From an uncultured Prevotellaceae bacterium (GTDB lineage Bacteria > Bacteroidota > Bacteroidia > Bacteroidales > Bacteroidaceae): a DNA stretch of 52,986 nt. The stretch lies in NCBI GenBank assembly GCA_900317305.1, contig ONGG01000015.1, forward strand, positions 1-52,986. Reading direction: 5' to 3'. Position 1 is the first letter of the stretch. Each line of letters opens with the position of its first letter. The translations under genes were made by a program, and so were the position numbers. Of the stretch, positions 45,441 to 52,964 are shown piece by piece. A model generated the notes under the pieces. The model was not told the origin of the DNA. It did not search any database and saw only the letters and a program-made list of their open reading frames with translations.

Positions 45441-46263
45441 TTTGATATTCTCCTAAAATTTTCAGTTCTTTGGTCAGTGGTGTAATAGCGTCGATGCTCT
45501 GGCGGTATCGGGTGATGTTGTTGTAGGTCACATCCACGTAGAACAGGTATTCCCACTCATGTCCGATGATGGGCAGCGACTGTATCTTGGTAAGGTTGAT
45601 GTTGTAGAACGAGAGGATGGTGAGCACCTTGGAGAGAGCACCCTCCTCATGGGGCAGTGAGAAGACCAGGCTCGATTTGTCGGTCTTGTCGAGCGGGCGG
45701 AGGAAGTCGGCCTTACGGGGGTCGCACACCACAAGGAACCGGGTGAAGTTGTGCTTGTTGTCCTCAATGGAATCTTCGAGCACACGCATACCGTAGAGGC
45801 GGGCGGCGGCGGCACTGCAGATGGCAGCCTTGCCCCGCAACTGTTTCTCCATGATTTCCTCGGCAGCGCCGGCCGTATCTTCCGTTTCCACTGCTTTCAG
45901 TTCGGCATGCCGGGCCAGAAATTCCCGGCACTGCATCAGGGCCACGGGGTGCGAGTGTATCTCGTCGATGGTGTCCCAGTCGTCTTCGGGCAGGCAGCAG
46001 ATACAATGGCGTATATGCAGCTTGTGCTCGCCCACCACCGTGGTACCCGAGTCGCGCAGCAATTCGTAGTTGTGGAGCAAGCTGCCGGCGATGGTGTTCT
46101 CGATGGCTGTCATTCCGATGACAGTAGGGTCGTTGAGAATCTGTGCATACACCTCCTCGAAGGTGGCACAGCAGATCAGTTGCACCTGCTCGCCCTCGAA
46201 ATACAGATGGGCTGCCATATCGTGGAACGAACCGGCTTGACCCTGGATAGCTACTCTCTTCAT
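45421..46263 (-). CDS. pheA: prephenate dehydratase
   Basis: 280 residues. It converts prephenate to phenylpyruvate. Catalytic domain (about 1-185): VAIQGQAGSFHDMAAHLYF, GMTAIENTIAGSLLHNYELL, and the HNFTRFLVV motif with the catalytic Thr. A C-terminal ACT domain (about 200-275: SLVFSLPHEEGALSKVLTILS) is the Phe-binding feedback site. There is no fused chorismate mutase; that activity is on the DAHP synthase. First structural gene of the operon, 87 bases downstream of the leader-peptide stop and 15 bases after the attenuator stem. Confidence 0.95.
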   Translation of the reverse strand: MKRVAIQGQAGSFHDMAAHLYFEGEQVQLICCATFEEVYAQILNDPTVIGMTAIENTIAGSLLHNYELLRDSGTTVVGEHKLHIRHCICCLPEDDWDTIDEIHSHPVALMQCREFLARHAELKAVETEDTAGAAEEIMEKQLRGKAAICSAAAARLYGMRVLEDSIEDNKHNFTRFLVVCDPRKADFLRPLDKTDKSSLVFSLPHEEGALSKVLTILSFYNINLTKIQSLPIIGHEWEYLFYVDVTYNNITRYRQSIDAITPLTKELKILGEYQNGRQTN

Positions 46264-46277
46264 ACTGTTCTTATTTT

Positions 46278-46308
46278 AAACACAAATCCCGCCTCTATCG
46301 AAGCGGGA
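46278..46308 (-). terminator. attenuator terminator of the Phe/Tyr operon
   Basis: On the RNA (minus strand) UCCCGCUUC (46308-46300) pairs with GAGGCGGGA (46295-46287) over nine base pairs including one G-U, with a GAUA loop. UUUGUGUUU follows. Its 5' arm can instead pair with an upstream segment inside the leader-peptide gene (see antiterminator). Confidence 0.85.
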
Positions 46309-46372
46309 AACTGACTGTAGGCTCTCGGCCTGGTGGTCATAAGTTGAAATCTACACGCAACTTCCCGCTTCG
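46299..46372 (-). promoter_or_regulatory. antiterminator of the Phe/Tyr operon
   Basis: CGAAGCGGGAA (46372-46362 read on the minus strand) is perfectly complementary over 11 bases to UUCCCGCUUCG (46309-46299), which is also the 5' arm of the terminator. The two structures exclude each other. The upstream arm lies in leader codons 18-22, eleven bases after the last aromatic codon, so a ribosome stalled on the aromatic run leaves it free while one that reaches the stop codon covers it. Confidence 0.85.
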
Positions 46373-46425
46373 CAATGGCTTGCAAAGTAAAAATAGAAGT
46401 AATAGTATGCGTTGAAGGTTCTCAT
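46351..46425 (-). CDS. Phe/Tyr leader peptide (attenuation)
   Basis: 24 codons from ATG 46423-46425 to TAG 46351-46353. The peptide begins MRTFNA, continues YYYFYFYF and ends ASHCEAGSCV. Residues 7-14 are eight consecutive aromatic codons, and with Phe4 there are five Tyr and four Phe codons in total. It begins about 20 bases after the predicted transcription start and overlaps the antiterminator arm. It is the sensor of charged tRNA-Phe and tRNA-Tyr for the pheA-aminotransferase-DAHP synthase/chorismate mutase-tyrA operon. Recognised here from composition and position, not from a known family. Confidence 0.9.
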   Translation of the reverse strand: MRTFNAYYYFYFYFASHCEAGSCV

Positions 46426-46450
46426 ACCTATGATTCTCTTGATTTGGCTG

Positions 46451-46482
46451 CAAATTTATAACATTATGACCACATCCACAAA
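46451..46482 (-). promoter_or_regulatory. promoter of the Phe/Tyr operon (TTTG-N20-TAAATTTG)
   Basis: Minus-strand TTTG (46479-46482) and TAAATTTG (46451-46458) are separated by exactly 20 bases, both exact consensus matches. Transcription should start near 46444-46447, giving a 180-base leader before pheA. Confidence 0.88.
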
Positions 46483-46529
46483 CATTTTGATGTTTTTTTT
46501 GCTTTTTTGTTGATTTATTGTTGCAAAAT

Positions 46530-46686
46530 GGTCTCACCTGGCTTTCTTTGGGAACGGAGCCTGCGTGGCATGGAAGGGAGGGCAGAGCGAGTAGGCCTGG
46601 TTGCAGCATCGGCATGTGAGCTGAGGCGCAGCAGCGCCACGCCATACGGAGAAGGGGGATAATGCGGCGAATGTCCACCTTCAGGG
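46530..46686 (-). other. possible degenerate cobalamin-riboswitch-like element (non-coding stretch)
   Basis: This stretch between the Phe/Tyr promoter and the btuB promoter has no convincing gene. Read on the minus strand it shows, in order, CCTGAAGGTGGACATTC, TATCCCCC, a GCCAC, TTCCC and AAGCCAGGTGAGACC. These echo parts of the cobalamin riboswitch core in the right order and over a similar length, but the closing P1 stem and several core bases are missing. A 140-codon open frame across it has no recognisable protein features. Confidence 0.25.
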
Positions 46687-46768
46687 AAATTACGGGCACG
46701 ATCACTGTTTTGGGTGGCTGAAACCACAAAAAAAACACTTTATCGAAATAGGAAAACATTTTTTTGTT

Positions 46769-46776
46769 TATCTTTG
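46769..46776 (+). promoter_or_regulatory. btuB promoter -7 box (TATCTTTG)
   Basis: TATCTTTG is an exact -7 match that ends two bases before the first paired base of the riboswitch P1 stem, so the RNA begins with the aptamer. No clear -33 TTTG. Confidence 0.65.
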
Positions 46777-46778
46777 CA

Positions 46779-46944
46779 GTGCAATTGGTTCACGAACTCA
46801 AGTGATGAAAAAGGGAATCGGGTGGAACTCCCGAGCAGTCCCGCTGCTGTGAGTCGTCCTTCCATGCGCCAACAACAAGCCACTGGCCCCCTTGCCGGGA
46901 AGGCGTTGGCACACGACGACAAGCCAGAATACCTGCCATTGCAC
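46779..46944 (+). ncRNA. cobalamin riboswitch
   Basis: P1 is closed by GTGCAAT (46779-46785) and ATTGCAC (46938-46944). The core contains GGGAATCGGGTGGAACTCCCG, AGCAGTCCCGCTGCTGTGAG, the B12-box-like AGCCACTGG, CCGGGAAGGCG and the 3' signature AAGCCAGAATACCTGCC. These are the conserved blocks of the cobalamin (B12) aptamer in order. The btuB ATG follows 48 bases later. There is no T-run; a GCCTCC...GGCGG pairing near the start codon hints at translational control. It would shut the uptake genes when cobalamin is plentiful. Confidence 0.95.
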
Positions 46945-46992
46945 GACAACATCTCGCCTCCACGATGTATGGCGGCGCAGAAGAAGAAGCCC

Positions 46993-48999
46993 ATGAAACG
47001 ACTCTTGACGACATGCCTGCTGTCGTTCTGTCTTGCCTTGGTTTGTGCCCAGACAAAAAAAGAAGCACAGAGCGACAGCATCAGGCAACTAGACGAAGTG
47101 GTGGTAACCTCGAAACTGACCTTCCGTGAGGTTATCCCATCACAAATATTGAGCGGCGAGCAACTCGAGCGGCTCAACACCCACTCCGTGGCCGACGCCC
47201 TGAGGTACTTCTCCGGCTTGCAACTGAAAGACTATGGCGGCGTGGGCGGCATCAAGACCGTCAATATCCGCAGCATGGGCACTAACCACCTGGGCATCTA
47301 CTACGACGGTGTGGAACTGGGCAATGCCCAAAACGGACAGATCGACCTGGGGCAGTTTACCCTCGACAATGTGGACGAGGTGACGCTGTACAATGGCCAG
47401 AAGAGCGCCATCTTCCAGACTGCCAGTGATTTTGGCAATGCCGGCTCGGTGTATATCCGCACCCGGCGTCCCTGGTTCTCGTATGGCGAGACCTACCATT
47501 TGAAGACCAACGTGAAATACGCATCGAGCGACATGATCAGACTCTCGGGCCTATATGAGCAGAAGTTGGGCGACAACCTGAGCGCATCGGTGAGTGCGGG
47601 ATTCCTCAACGCCAGCGGCAAGTACAAGTTCCGTTACCGTAGGGTGAACATCGACGGCACCACCGCCTGGGACACCACCGCCACCCGACAGAATGGCGAC
47701 ATCCATGCCGAACGGCTGGAGGTGAACCTGCACGGCACCCTCGACCAAGGTTACTGGTATGCCAAAGGCTATTTCTACAACTCCGAGCGCGGCATCCCCG
47801 GGGCTATCGTCAACAACGTGTGGAAACGAGGCGAACGGCAGTGGGACCTCAACACCTTCGGTCAGGCCGCCTGGCAGAAGAGTCTGAGCGACCGATACAG
47901 TTGCCGCGTGATGGCCAAATATGCCTACTACCGCACCCACTACGTGAACCGCGACTCCACCCAGTTGCCCGTCGACAACCGCTACTACCAGCAAGAGTTC
48001 TACCTCACCACGTCGCACGTGTACGAGTTGCTGCCTCTCTGGAGCATCTCGGCAAGTTACGACCTGCGCTGGAACAAGCTCAATGCCAGCACCTACAACT
48101 TCGCCTACCCCACCCGACTGTCGAACCTCTTCTCGGTGGCCACCGCCGTCGACTACTCCCGAGTGAAGTTGCAGGCCAGTCTGCTGGCCTCGGTCATCAG
48201 CGACCGCACCCGCCTGCGAGGCAGTCAGCCCACCCTCACGCGGTGGACCCCCGCCATCTTTGCCAATGTCTATCCCCTGCGCGGCAAGATGCTGTCGGTA
48301 AGGGCCTTCATGAAGCGCAGTTTCAGGATGCCCACCTTCAACGACCTTTTCTACACCGACATGGGCAATGCCCAGTTGCGTCCCGAGACCGCCACGCAAT
48401 GGGATGTGGGGCTGGTGCTCAACAAGACCTTCGTATCGGGACTGCTGCGGCATGTGGGCGTGCAGGCCGACGGCTACTACAACACGGTGAAAGACAAGAT
48501 TGTGGCCTACCCCAAGGGACAGCAGTTCCGCTGGACCATGCTCAACCTGGGCAAGGTGCACATCCGCGGCATCGACATCGAGGCCGAGGCCGATGTGGAG
48601 CCCCTCGCCGGACTCACCCTCACCGGACGCGTGCAGTACACCTACCAGGATGCCCGCGACGTGACCGACCCCCATACGCCCTACTACCGCGACCAGATAC
48701 CCTATATTCCCTGGCACAGCGGTTCGGCCATCGTGGGCCTCGCCTACCGCGGATGGACCCTCAACTACAGTTTCATCTATGCCGGCGAGCGCTACAACGA
48801 GCAGGAGAACATCGTCTACAACCACATGGAACCCTGGTATACCAGCGACCTAACATTGATGTATCAGTGGCGGTGGGCGAAAGCCACCTGGAAAGCCACC
48901 CTGGAGGTGAACAACCTGCTCGACCAAGACTACGACGTGATACTCAACTACCCCATGTCGAAGCGCAACTACGGGTTGTCGCTCAACGTGGAGATATAA
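46993..48999 (+). CDS. btuB: TonB-dependent cobalamin receptor BtuB
   Basis: 668 residues. Signal peptide (MKRLLTTCLLSFCLALVCAQ), TonB box DEVVVTSK shortly after, plug domain (about 45-160: VADALRYFSGLQLKDYGG, IKTVNIRSMGTNHLGIYYDG) and a 22-strand barrel ending in a typical terminal strand (RNYGLSLNVEI). It imports cobalamin across the outer membrane with TonB energy. Function is inferred from the upstream cobalamin riboswitch and the downstream BtuG- and BtuH-like genes. The open frame extends upstream through the riboswitch; the ATG at 46993 starts the signal peptide. Confidence 0.93.
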   Translation: MKRLLTTCLLSFCLALVCAQTKKEAQSDSIRQLDEVVVTSKLTFREVIPSQILSGEQLERLNTHSVADALRYFSGLQLKDYGGVGGIKTVNIRSMGTNHLGIYYDGVELGNAQNGQIDLGQFTLDNVDEVTLYNGQKSAIFQTASDFGNAGSVYIRTRRPWFSYGETYHLKTNVKYASSDMIRLSGLYEQKLGDNLSASVSAGFLNASGKYKFRYRRVNIDGTTAWDTTATRQNGDIHAERLEVNLHGTLDQGYWYAKGYFYNSERGIPGAIVNNVWKRGERQWDLNTFGQAAWQKSLSDRYSCRVMAKYAYYRTHYVNRDSTQLPVDNRYYQQEFYLTTSHVYELLPLWSISASYDLRWNKLNASTYNFAYPTRLSNLFSVATAVDYSRVKLQASLLASVISDRTRLRGSQPTLTRWTPAIFANVYPLRGKMLSVRAFMKRSFRMPTFNDLFYTDMGNAQLRPETATQWDVGLVLNKTFVSGLLRHVGVQADGYYNTVKDKIVAYPKGQQFRWTMLNLGKVHIRGIDIEAEADVEPLAGLTLTGRVQYTYQDARDVTDPHTPYYRDQIPYIPWHSGSAIVGLAYRGWTLNYSFIYAGERYNEQENIVYNHMEPWYTSDLTLMYQWRWAKATWKATLEVNNLLDQDYDVILNYPMSKRNYGLSLNVEI

Positions 49000-49012
49000 C
49001 AGCACACCACAG

Positions 49013-51091
49013 ATGACAAAAAAGAGCACCACATACCACCAATCCCTCTGCCACCTGATGACGGCCATCGCCGCTTTGCTGATGGTGGGACTCACCTCGT
49101 GCCGCGACGACAACATCGTGGTCTATCCCACCCATACCGACACCGGTGACATCATCGACGGCGACTACGTGGGCATGTACGTGCTCAATGAGGGCAACAT
49201 GGGGTCGAACAAATGCACGCTCGACTACCTCGACTTCGAGACCGGCACCTACCAGCGCAACATCTATCCCTCACGCAACCCCAACCAAGTGATGGAGCTT
49301 GGCGACGTGGGCAACGACATCAAAATCTACGGCAGCAGCCTGTGGATGGTGGTCAACATGTCGAACAAGGTGGAGGTGGCCCATGCCGCCACCGCCGTGA
49401 GCCGTGGCCATGTCGACATCCCCAACTGCCGCAACGTGGCCTTTGCCGATGGTTATGCCTATGTGAGTGCCTATGTGGGCGAAATCAGCAGTGAGTCGGT
49501 GCTGGGAGGCGTCTACAAGGTTGACACCACCACGCTCCAAGTGGTGGACAAGGTGACGGTGGGCTACCAGCCCGACGAGTTGGTGGTGAGCGGTGGCAAG
49601 ATTTATGTGGCCAACAGCGGAGGTTACCAGGCCGTGCAAGGCAAGGGCTACGACAACCGTGTGAGCGTCATCGACCTCGCCACTTTCACCCATGAGCGAG
49701 ACATCGAAGTGGCCCCCAACCTCTCGCTCATCCGTGCCGACCGCCATGGCCGTCTGTGGGTGGCCTCGCGGGGCGATTACGGCTCGCACCGCCCCAACCT
49801 TTACTGGCTAGAGAAAAATGCCGACGGACAGATGACTCTGGCCGGCAGCATCGATGCCTCCATTGGCGGGATGTGCATAGATGGCGACTCCCTCTACTAC
49901 TATGGCGCCACCCAGGATGCCACGGGCAGACAAATCAAAGCATTTGGCATCATCGACCTCCAGCAGAAGCGCATCGTGGACCAAACCCCGTTGCAAGAAC
50001 CGGCCGACAATCCCATCAAGACCCCCTACGGCATCACCATACACCCCGAGACCCACGACATCTTCGTGATGGACGCCACCAACTACGTGTCGAGCGGCAA
50101 ACTCTACTGCTTCGACCGTCATGGCCAATGGAAATGGGTGATGTGGACAGGCGACATCCCCGCCCATACCGCTTTCGTGCCCCGCAACCTGAAAGCCAGT
50201 TTCGAGCCTGAGGACGACACCCCCAAGACCTACAGCAAATACATCCAGGCCGTAGACGAGTATATGCCCGCTCCGGGACAATTTGTCAACACCCTGCCCG
50301 AATGCACCGCCGACGACACCCCCGCCTCGGTGGCTGCGAAATGCACCGAGGCCATCGCAGACAACAACTCGGGGTTGGTGACCCTGGGCGCCTATGGCGG
50401 ATACATCACCTTCCACTTCGACCACAGCATCGCCAATCTTCCCGGCCAGCGCGACATCTACATCAAGGGCAACACCTATGCCGGCAACAGCGAGCCCGGC
50501 ATCGTGATGGTGGCCGAAGACACCAACCACAACGGCATCGCCGATGACCCCTGGTATGAGTTGGCCGGCAGTGCCGACACCGACAGCGCCGCGCTCATGG
50601 TATACAACTACGAGATCACCTACACCCCCAATCCCCTTGGCGACATTGGATGGACCGACAATCAAGGTCGCAGCGGCGTGGTGGAACGCAACACCTTCCA
50701 CACCCAGGAGTACTTCCCGCTGTGGCACGACGGCCCACTGCAGTTCAGAGGCACCCTGCTGCCCCGAAACGCCGAGGACCAAAGCCGTGGCACAACCCAA
50801 TACTGGGTGCTCAGTGCCCTGCGTTACGGCTATGCCGACAACGTGGCCAACACCGACACGCTGGGCTGCAGCTTCGACATCGGATGGGCCGTGGACAACC
50901 ACCGTCAGCCCGTACACCTCGACCACATCGACTTCGTGCGTGTGTATAGTGCCGAGAACCAGATTTGCGGATGGATAGGTGAGACCTCTACCGAGGTGAG
51001 CGGTGCCGAGGACCTGCACCTGGAAGCCTCGCTCGAGGCCATGAGCCGCCGCAAGGGCACGGCGAGAAAACCGAGAACCAATCAACACTAA
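49013..51091 (+). CDS. BtuG-like surface propeller lipoprotein with extra C-terminal domain
   Basis: 692 residues. Lipoprotein signal ending LMVGLTSC (Cys30), followed by RDDN, a charged context that fits Bacteroidetes surface export. Residues about 50-385 form a YncE-like seven-bladed propeller (MYVLNEGNMGSNKCTLDYLD, GKIYVANSGGYQ, HPETHDIFVMDATNYVSSGKLY). BtuG proteins of this type cap BtuB and bind B12 at the cell surface. The remaining about 290 residues are an additional domain (TLGAYGGYITFHFDHSI, GNTYAGNSEPGIVMVAEDTN, DDPWYELAGS) that I do not recognise by name; its beta-rich, Asp/Asn pattern suggests a carbohydrate- or ligand-binding sandwich. Starts 13 bases after btuB. Confidence 0.82.
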   Translation: MTKKSTTYHQSLCHLMTAIAALLMVGLTSCRDDNIVVYPTHTDTGDIIDGDYVGMYVLNEGNMGSNKCTLDYLDFETGTYQRNIYPSRNPNQVMELGDVGNDIKIYGSSLWMVVNMSNKVEVAHAATAVSRGHVDIPNCRNVAFADGYAYVSAYVGEISSESVLGGVYKVDTTTLQVVDKVTVGYQPDELVVSGGKIYVANSGGYQAVQGKGYDNRVSVIDLATFTHERDIEVAPNLSLIRADRHGRLWVASRGDYGSHRPNLYWLEKNADGQMTLAGSIDASIGGMCIDGDSLYYYGATQDATGRQIKAFGIIDLQQKRIVDQTPLQEPADNPIKTPYGITIHPETHDIFVMDATNYVSSGKLYCFDRHGQWKWVMWTGDIPAHTAFVPRNLKASFEPEDDTPKTYSKYIQAVDEYMPAPGQFVNTLPECTADDTPASVAAKCTEAIADNNSGLVTLGAYGGYITFHFDHSIANLPGQRDIYIKGNTYAGNSEPGIVMVAEDTNHNGIADDPWYELAGSADTDSAALMVYNYEITYTPNPLGDIGWTDNQGRSGVVERNTFHTQEYFPLWHDGPLQFRGTLLPRNAEDQSRGTTQYWVLSALRYGYADNVANTDTLGCSFDIGWAVDNHRQPVHLDHIDFVRVYSAENQICGWIGETSTEVSGAEDLHLEASLEAMSRRKGTARKPRTNQH

Positions 51092-51119
51092 CTTCAATAT
51101 TCACATAAAAATAATGATT

Positions 51120-52652
51120 ATGAGGAAATTCTACCTTTCATTTATTGCGGCCCTGCTCTTCGCACTGAATGGCATGGCAGGCGACGTGGTGACCTTCGAA
51201 GAGATAGAGGTCAACGAGAACGGCTACCAGAACGACTTCGGTGATGACTCCTACTTCGAGTTGGGAGGTTTCACCTTCAACAGCAACTACTTCCCTGAGT
51301 GGCTCTATTGGTCGGGATTCGCCATCTCCAGCCGCACAGAGACAACCTTTGTCAACCTCACGCCCGACCAGTTCAACAGTTGCGTGGGACATGGAGTAAA
51401 TGGTTCAGAGAAATTCTGCGTGGTCTATCCCCAAGGCGAGGAGATAGAGGTAGACGACCCTGAGGGCACTGTCGTCTCGGGGTTTTACGCCACCAACGAA
51501 GCATGGGCAGTGGATGCCATCCTCAACGGCGATGGCATGACACCCGGAGCCTTCGCCACCGGCGACTGGTTCAAGGTGACCGTCACCGGCAAGCATGCTG
51601 ACGAGACCACCGAGAGCATCGACTTCTATCTGGCCGACTATCGCTCGGAGAACGAGGCCGATCACTACTATCTCACTGACTGGACATGGGTTGACCTCAC
51701 TCCACTGGGAAAAGTCACCTCACTCACCTTCCAACTTGACAGTTCACGCAAGAATGACTGGGGCATGACCACCCCGGGCTATTTCTGCATGGACGACTTC
51801 AATGGCGTGGCCCCTGCCGCTGGCGTGGCCACCTTCGAGGAGATTGCCCTCGAGCCCGAAAGTGCCTACAACGGTGCTGGCGTAGAGGGTGAGACCATCA
51901 CCGACATCTATGGCTCGCAGAGCATAAAGAGCCAGTTCGCCAGCGGTGCCTACCGCTTCACCACCATCTACACTCCCTCATGGGGCTCGTGGTCGGGCAT
52001 TGCCGTATCGAACGAGACCTCGACGGCCTATGCCACCTATGCCGACCAATACCGCTGCGCCGTGGGCCATGGCTACGACGGCTCCGCCAATTTCGCCGTG
52101 GTCTTCCCCTCCGGCAACAACGAGACCGTGGAGCCCGTCGATGGACCAACCGTGATCAGCGGTATGTATGTCACCAACTCGGCATGGAACGTATCGGCCT
52201 ATACCCAGGGAGACGGCATGACTCCGGGTGCCTTCACCACCGGCGACTGGTGCAAACTCACCATCACCGGCACTCATGCCGACGGCACCACAGCCACCAC
52301 CGACATCTACCTGGCCGACTACCGTTCGGAGAATGAGGCCGACCACTATTATCTCGACTACTGGCAGTGGGTAGACCTGAGCGTGCTGGGCGAGGTAAGC
52401 AACCTCACCTTCGCCATCACCAGTTCGCGTGCCAACGAATGGGGTATGACCACTCCGGGCTATTTCTGCATGGACAATCTCGGAGGTGAGCCCGACGAGA
52501 CCGTAGGCATCATCCGCAACCAATTCGTTGCCACGAAGCAGATGGCCGCCTCGCGCCACACCCTCGACGGCAAGGCCATCAATACTCCACAGCGTGGCAT
52601 CAACATCGTGCGCATGAGCGACGGCAGCGTGCGCAAGGTCGTGGTGAAATAA
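51120..52652 (+). CDS. BtuH-like protein with two DUF4465 domains
   Basis: 510 residues. Signal peptide (MRKFYLSFIAALLFALNGMAG) without a lipobox Cys. Two homologous domains (about 22-240 and 240-460) share SGFYATNEAW/SGMYVTNSAW, GDGMTPGAF.TGDW, YLADYRSENEADHYYL and GMTTPGYFCMD. DUF4465 proteins near btuB (BtuH) bind cobalamin at the cell surface in Bacteroides; those commonly have one such domain. The C-terminus (TLDGKAINTPQRGINIV...RKVVVK) resembles the short sorting tail of many Prevotella exported proteins. Two in-frame ATGs (51114 and 51120); the second gives the cleaner signal peptide. Third gene of the riboswitch-controlled run. Confidence 0.85.
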   Translation: MRKFYLSFIAALLFALNGMAGDVVTFEEIEVNENGYQNDFGDDSYFELGGFTFNSNYFPEWLYWSGFAISSRTETTFVNLTPDQFNSCVGHGVNGSEKFCVVYPQGEEIEVDDPEGTVVSGFYATNEAWAVDAILNGDGMTPGAFATGDWFKVTVTGKHADETTESIDFYLADYRSENEADHYYLTDWTWVDLTPLGKVTSLTFQLDSSRKNDWGMTTPGYFCMDDFNGVAPAAGVATFEEIALEPESAYNGAGVEGETITDIYGSQSIKSQFASGAYRFTTIYTPSWGSWSGIAVSNETSTAYATYADQYRCAVGHGYDGSANFAVVFPSGNNETVEPVDGPTVISGMYVTNSAWNVSAYTQGDGMTPGAFTTGDWCKLTITGTHADGTTATTDIYLADYRSENEADHYYLDYWQWVDLSVLGEVSNLTFAITSSRANEWGMTTPGYFCMDNLGGEPDETVGIIRNQFVATKQMAASRHTLDGKAINTPQRGINIVRMSDGSVRKVVVK

Positions 52653-52720
52653 GAAGTTCAGAACTTCTCTCAACTTGAGACTGCTTGCTGATGAGCAAAG
52701 CAAATAAAGTAGAGTGAATT

Positions 52721-52767
52721 ATACGGAAATAGGGGACTGCGCTTGTCGCAATCCCCTATTTCCGTAT
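52721..52767. terminator. 16-bp hairpin after the BtuH-like gene
   Basis: ATACGGAAATAGGGGA (52721-52736) and TCCCCTATTTCCGTAT (52752-52767) are perfectly complementary, and the loop holds a further TGCG/CGCA stem. It lies between the convergent btuH-like gene and the small minus-strand ORF, and could end both transcripts, although neither side has a T-run. Confidence 0.55.
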
Positions 52768-52790
52768 CAGTCTGAGACGGAGCCATGCTC

Positions 52791-52964
52791 TTATGCCTTG
52801 CACCAGATCTGCTGCTGCTCTGGGTTCACTACCATGCCGGTGGGCATCTGGAAGAACACCAGGTAGGTGTCGATGAACTTCGATATGGCTTTCTTGCACT
52901 TGGCGGCGAAGGCCTCCTTGCTGTACTCTACTGCTACGACGGGGTTGATATCCATTGCTTTCAT
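52791..52964 (-). CDS. hypothetical protein, 57 residues
   Basis: Runs from ATG 52962-52964 to TAA 52791-52793. The product begins MKAMDINPVVAVEYSKEA, is mixed-charge with two Cys, and ends QQQIWCKA. A second ATG three codons in is possible. There are no membrane segments or known motifs. Codon use (many GCC, AAG, ATC, GTA) is similar to the neighbours, which argues for a real gene. The upstream region is cut by the window end, so no promoter can be judged. The next gene may be related. Confidence 0.5.
   Translation of the reverse strand: MKAMDINPVVAVEYSKEAFAAKCKKAISKFIDTYLVFFQMPTGMVVNPEQQQIWCKA

Noticed and set aside
46264-46460. T-box or amino-acid riboswitch for pheA
   Set aside because: No T-box consensus or known aptamer core is seen; ribosome-stalling attenuation accounts for all the structure.
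46337-46759. 140-codon minus-strand ORF upstream of pheA
   Set aside because: It spans the promoter and leader in a different frame from the leader peptide, has no recognisable domain and an implausible composition; the leader peptide explains the region better.
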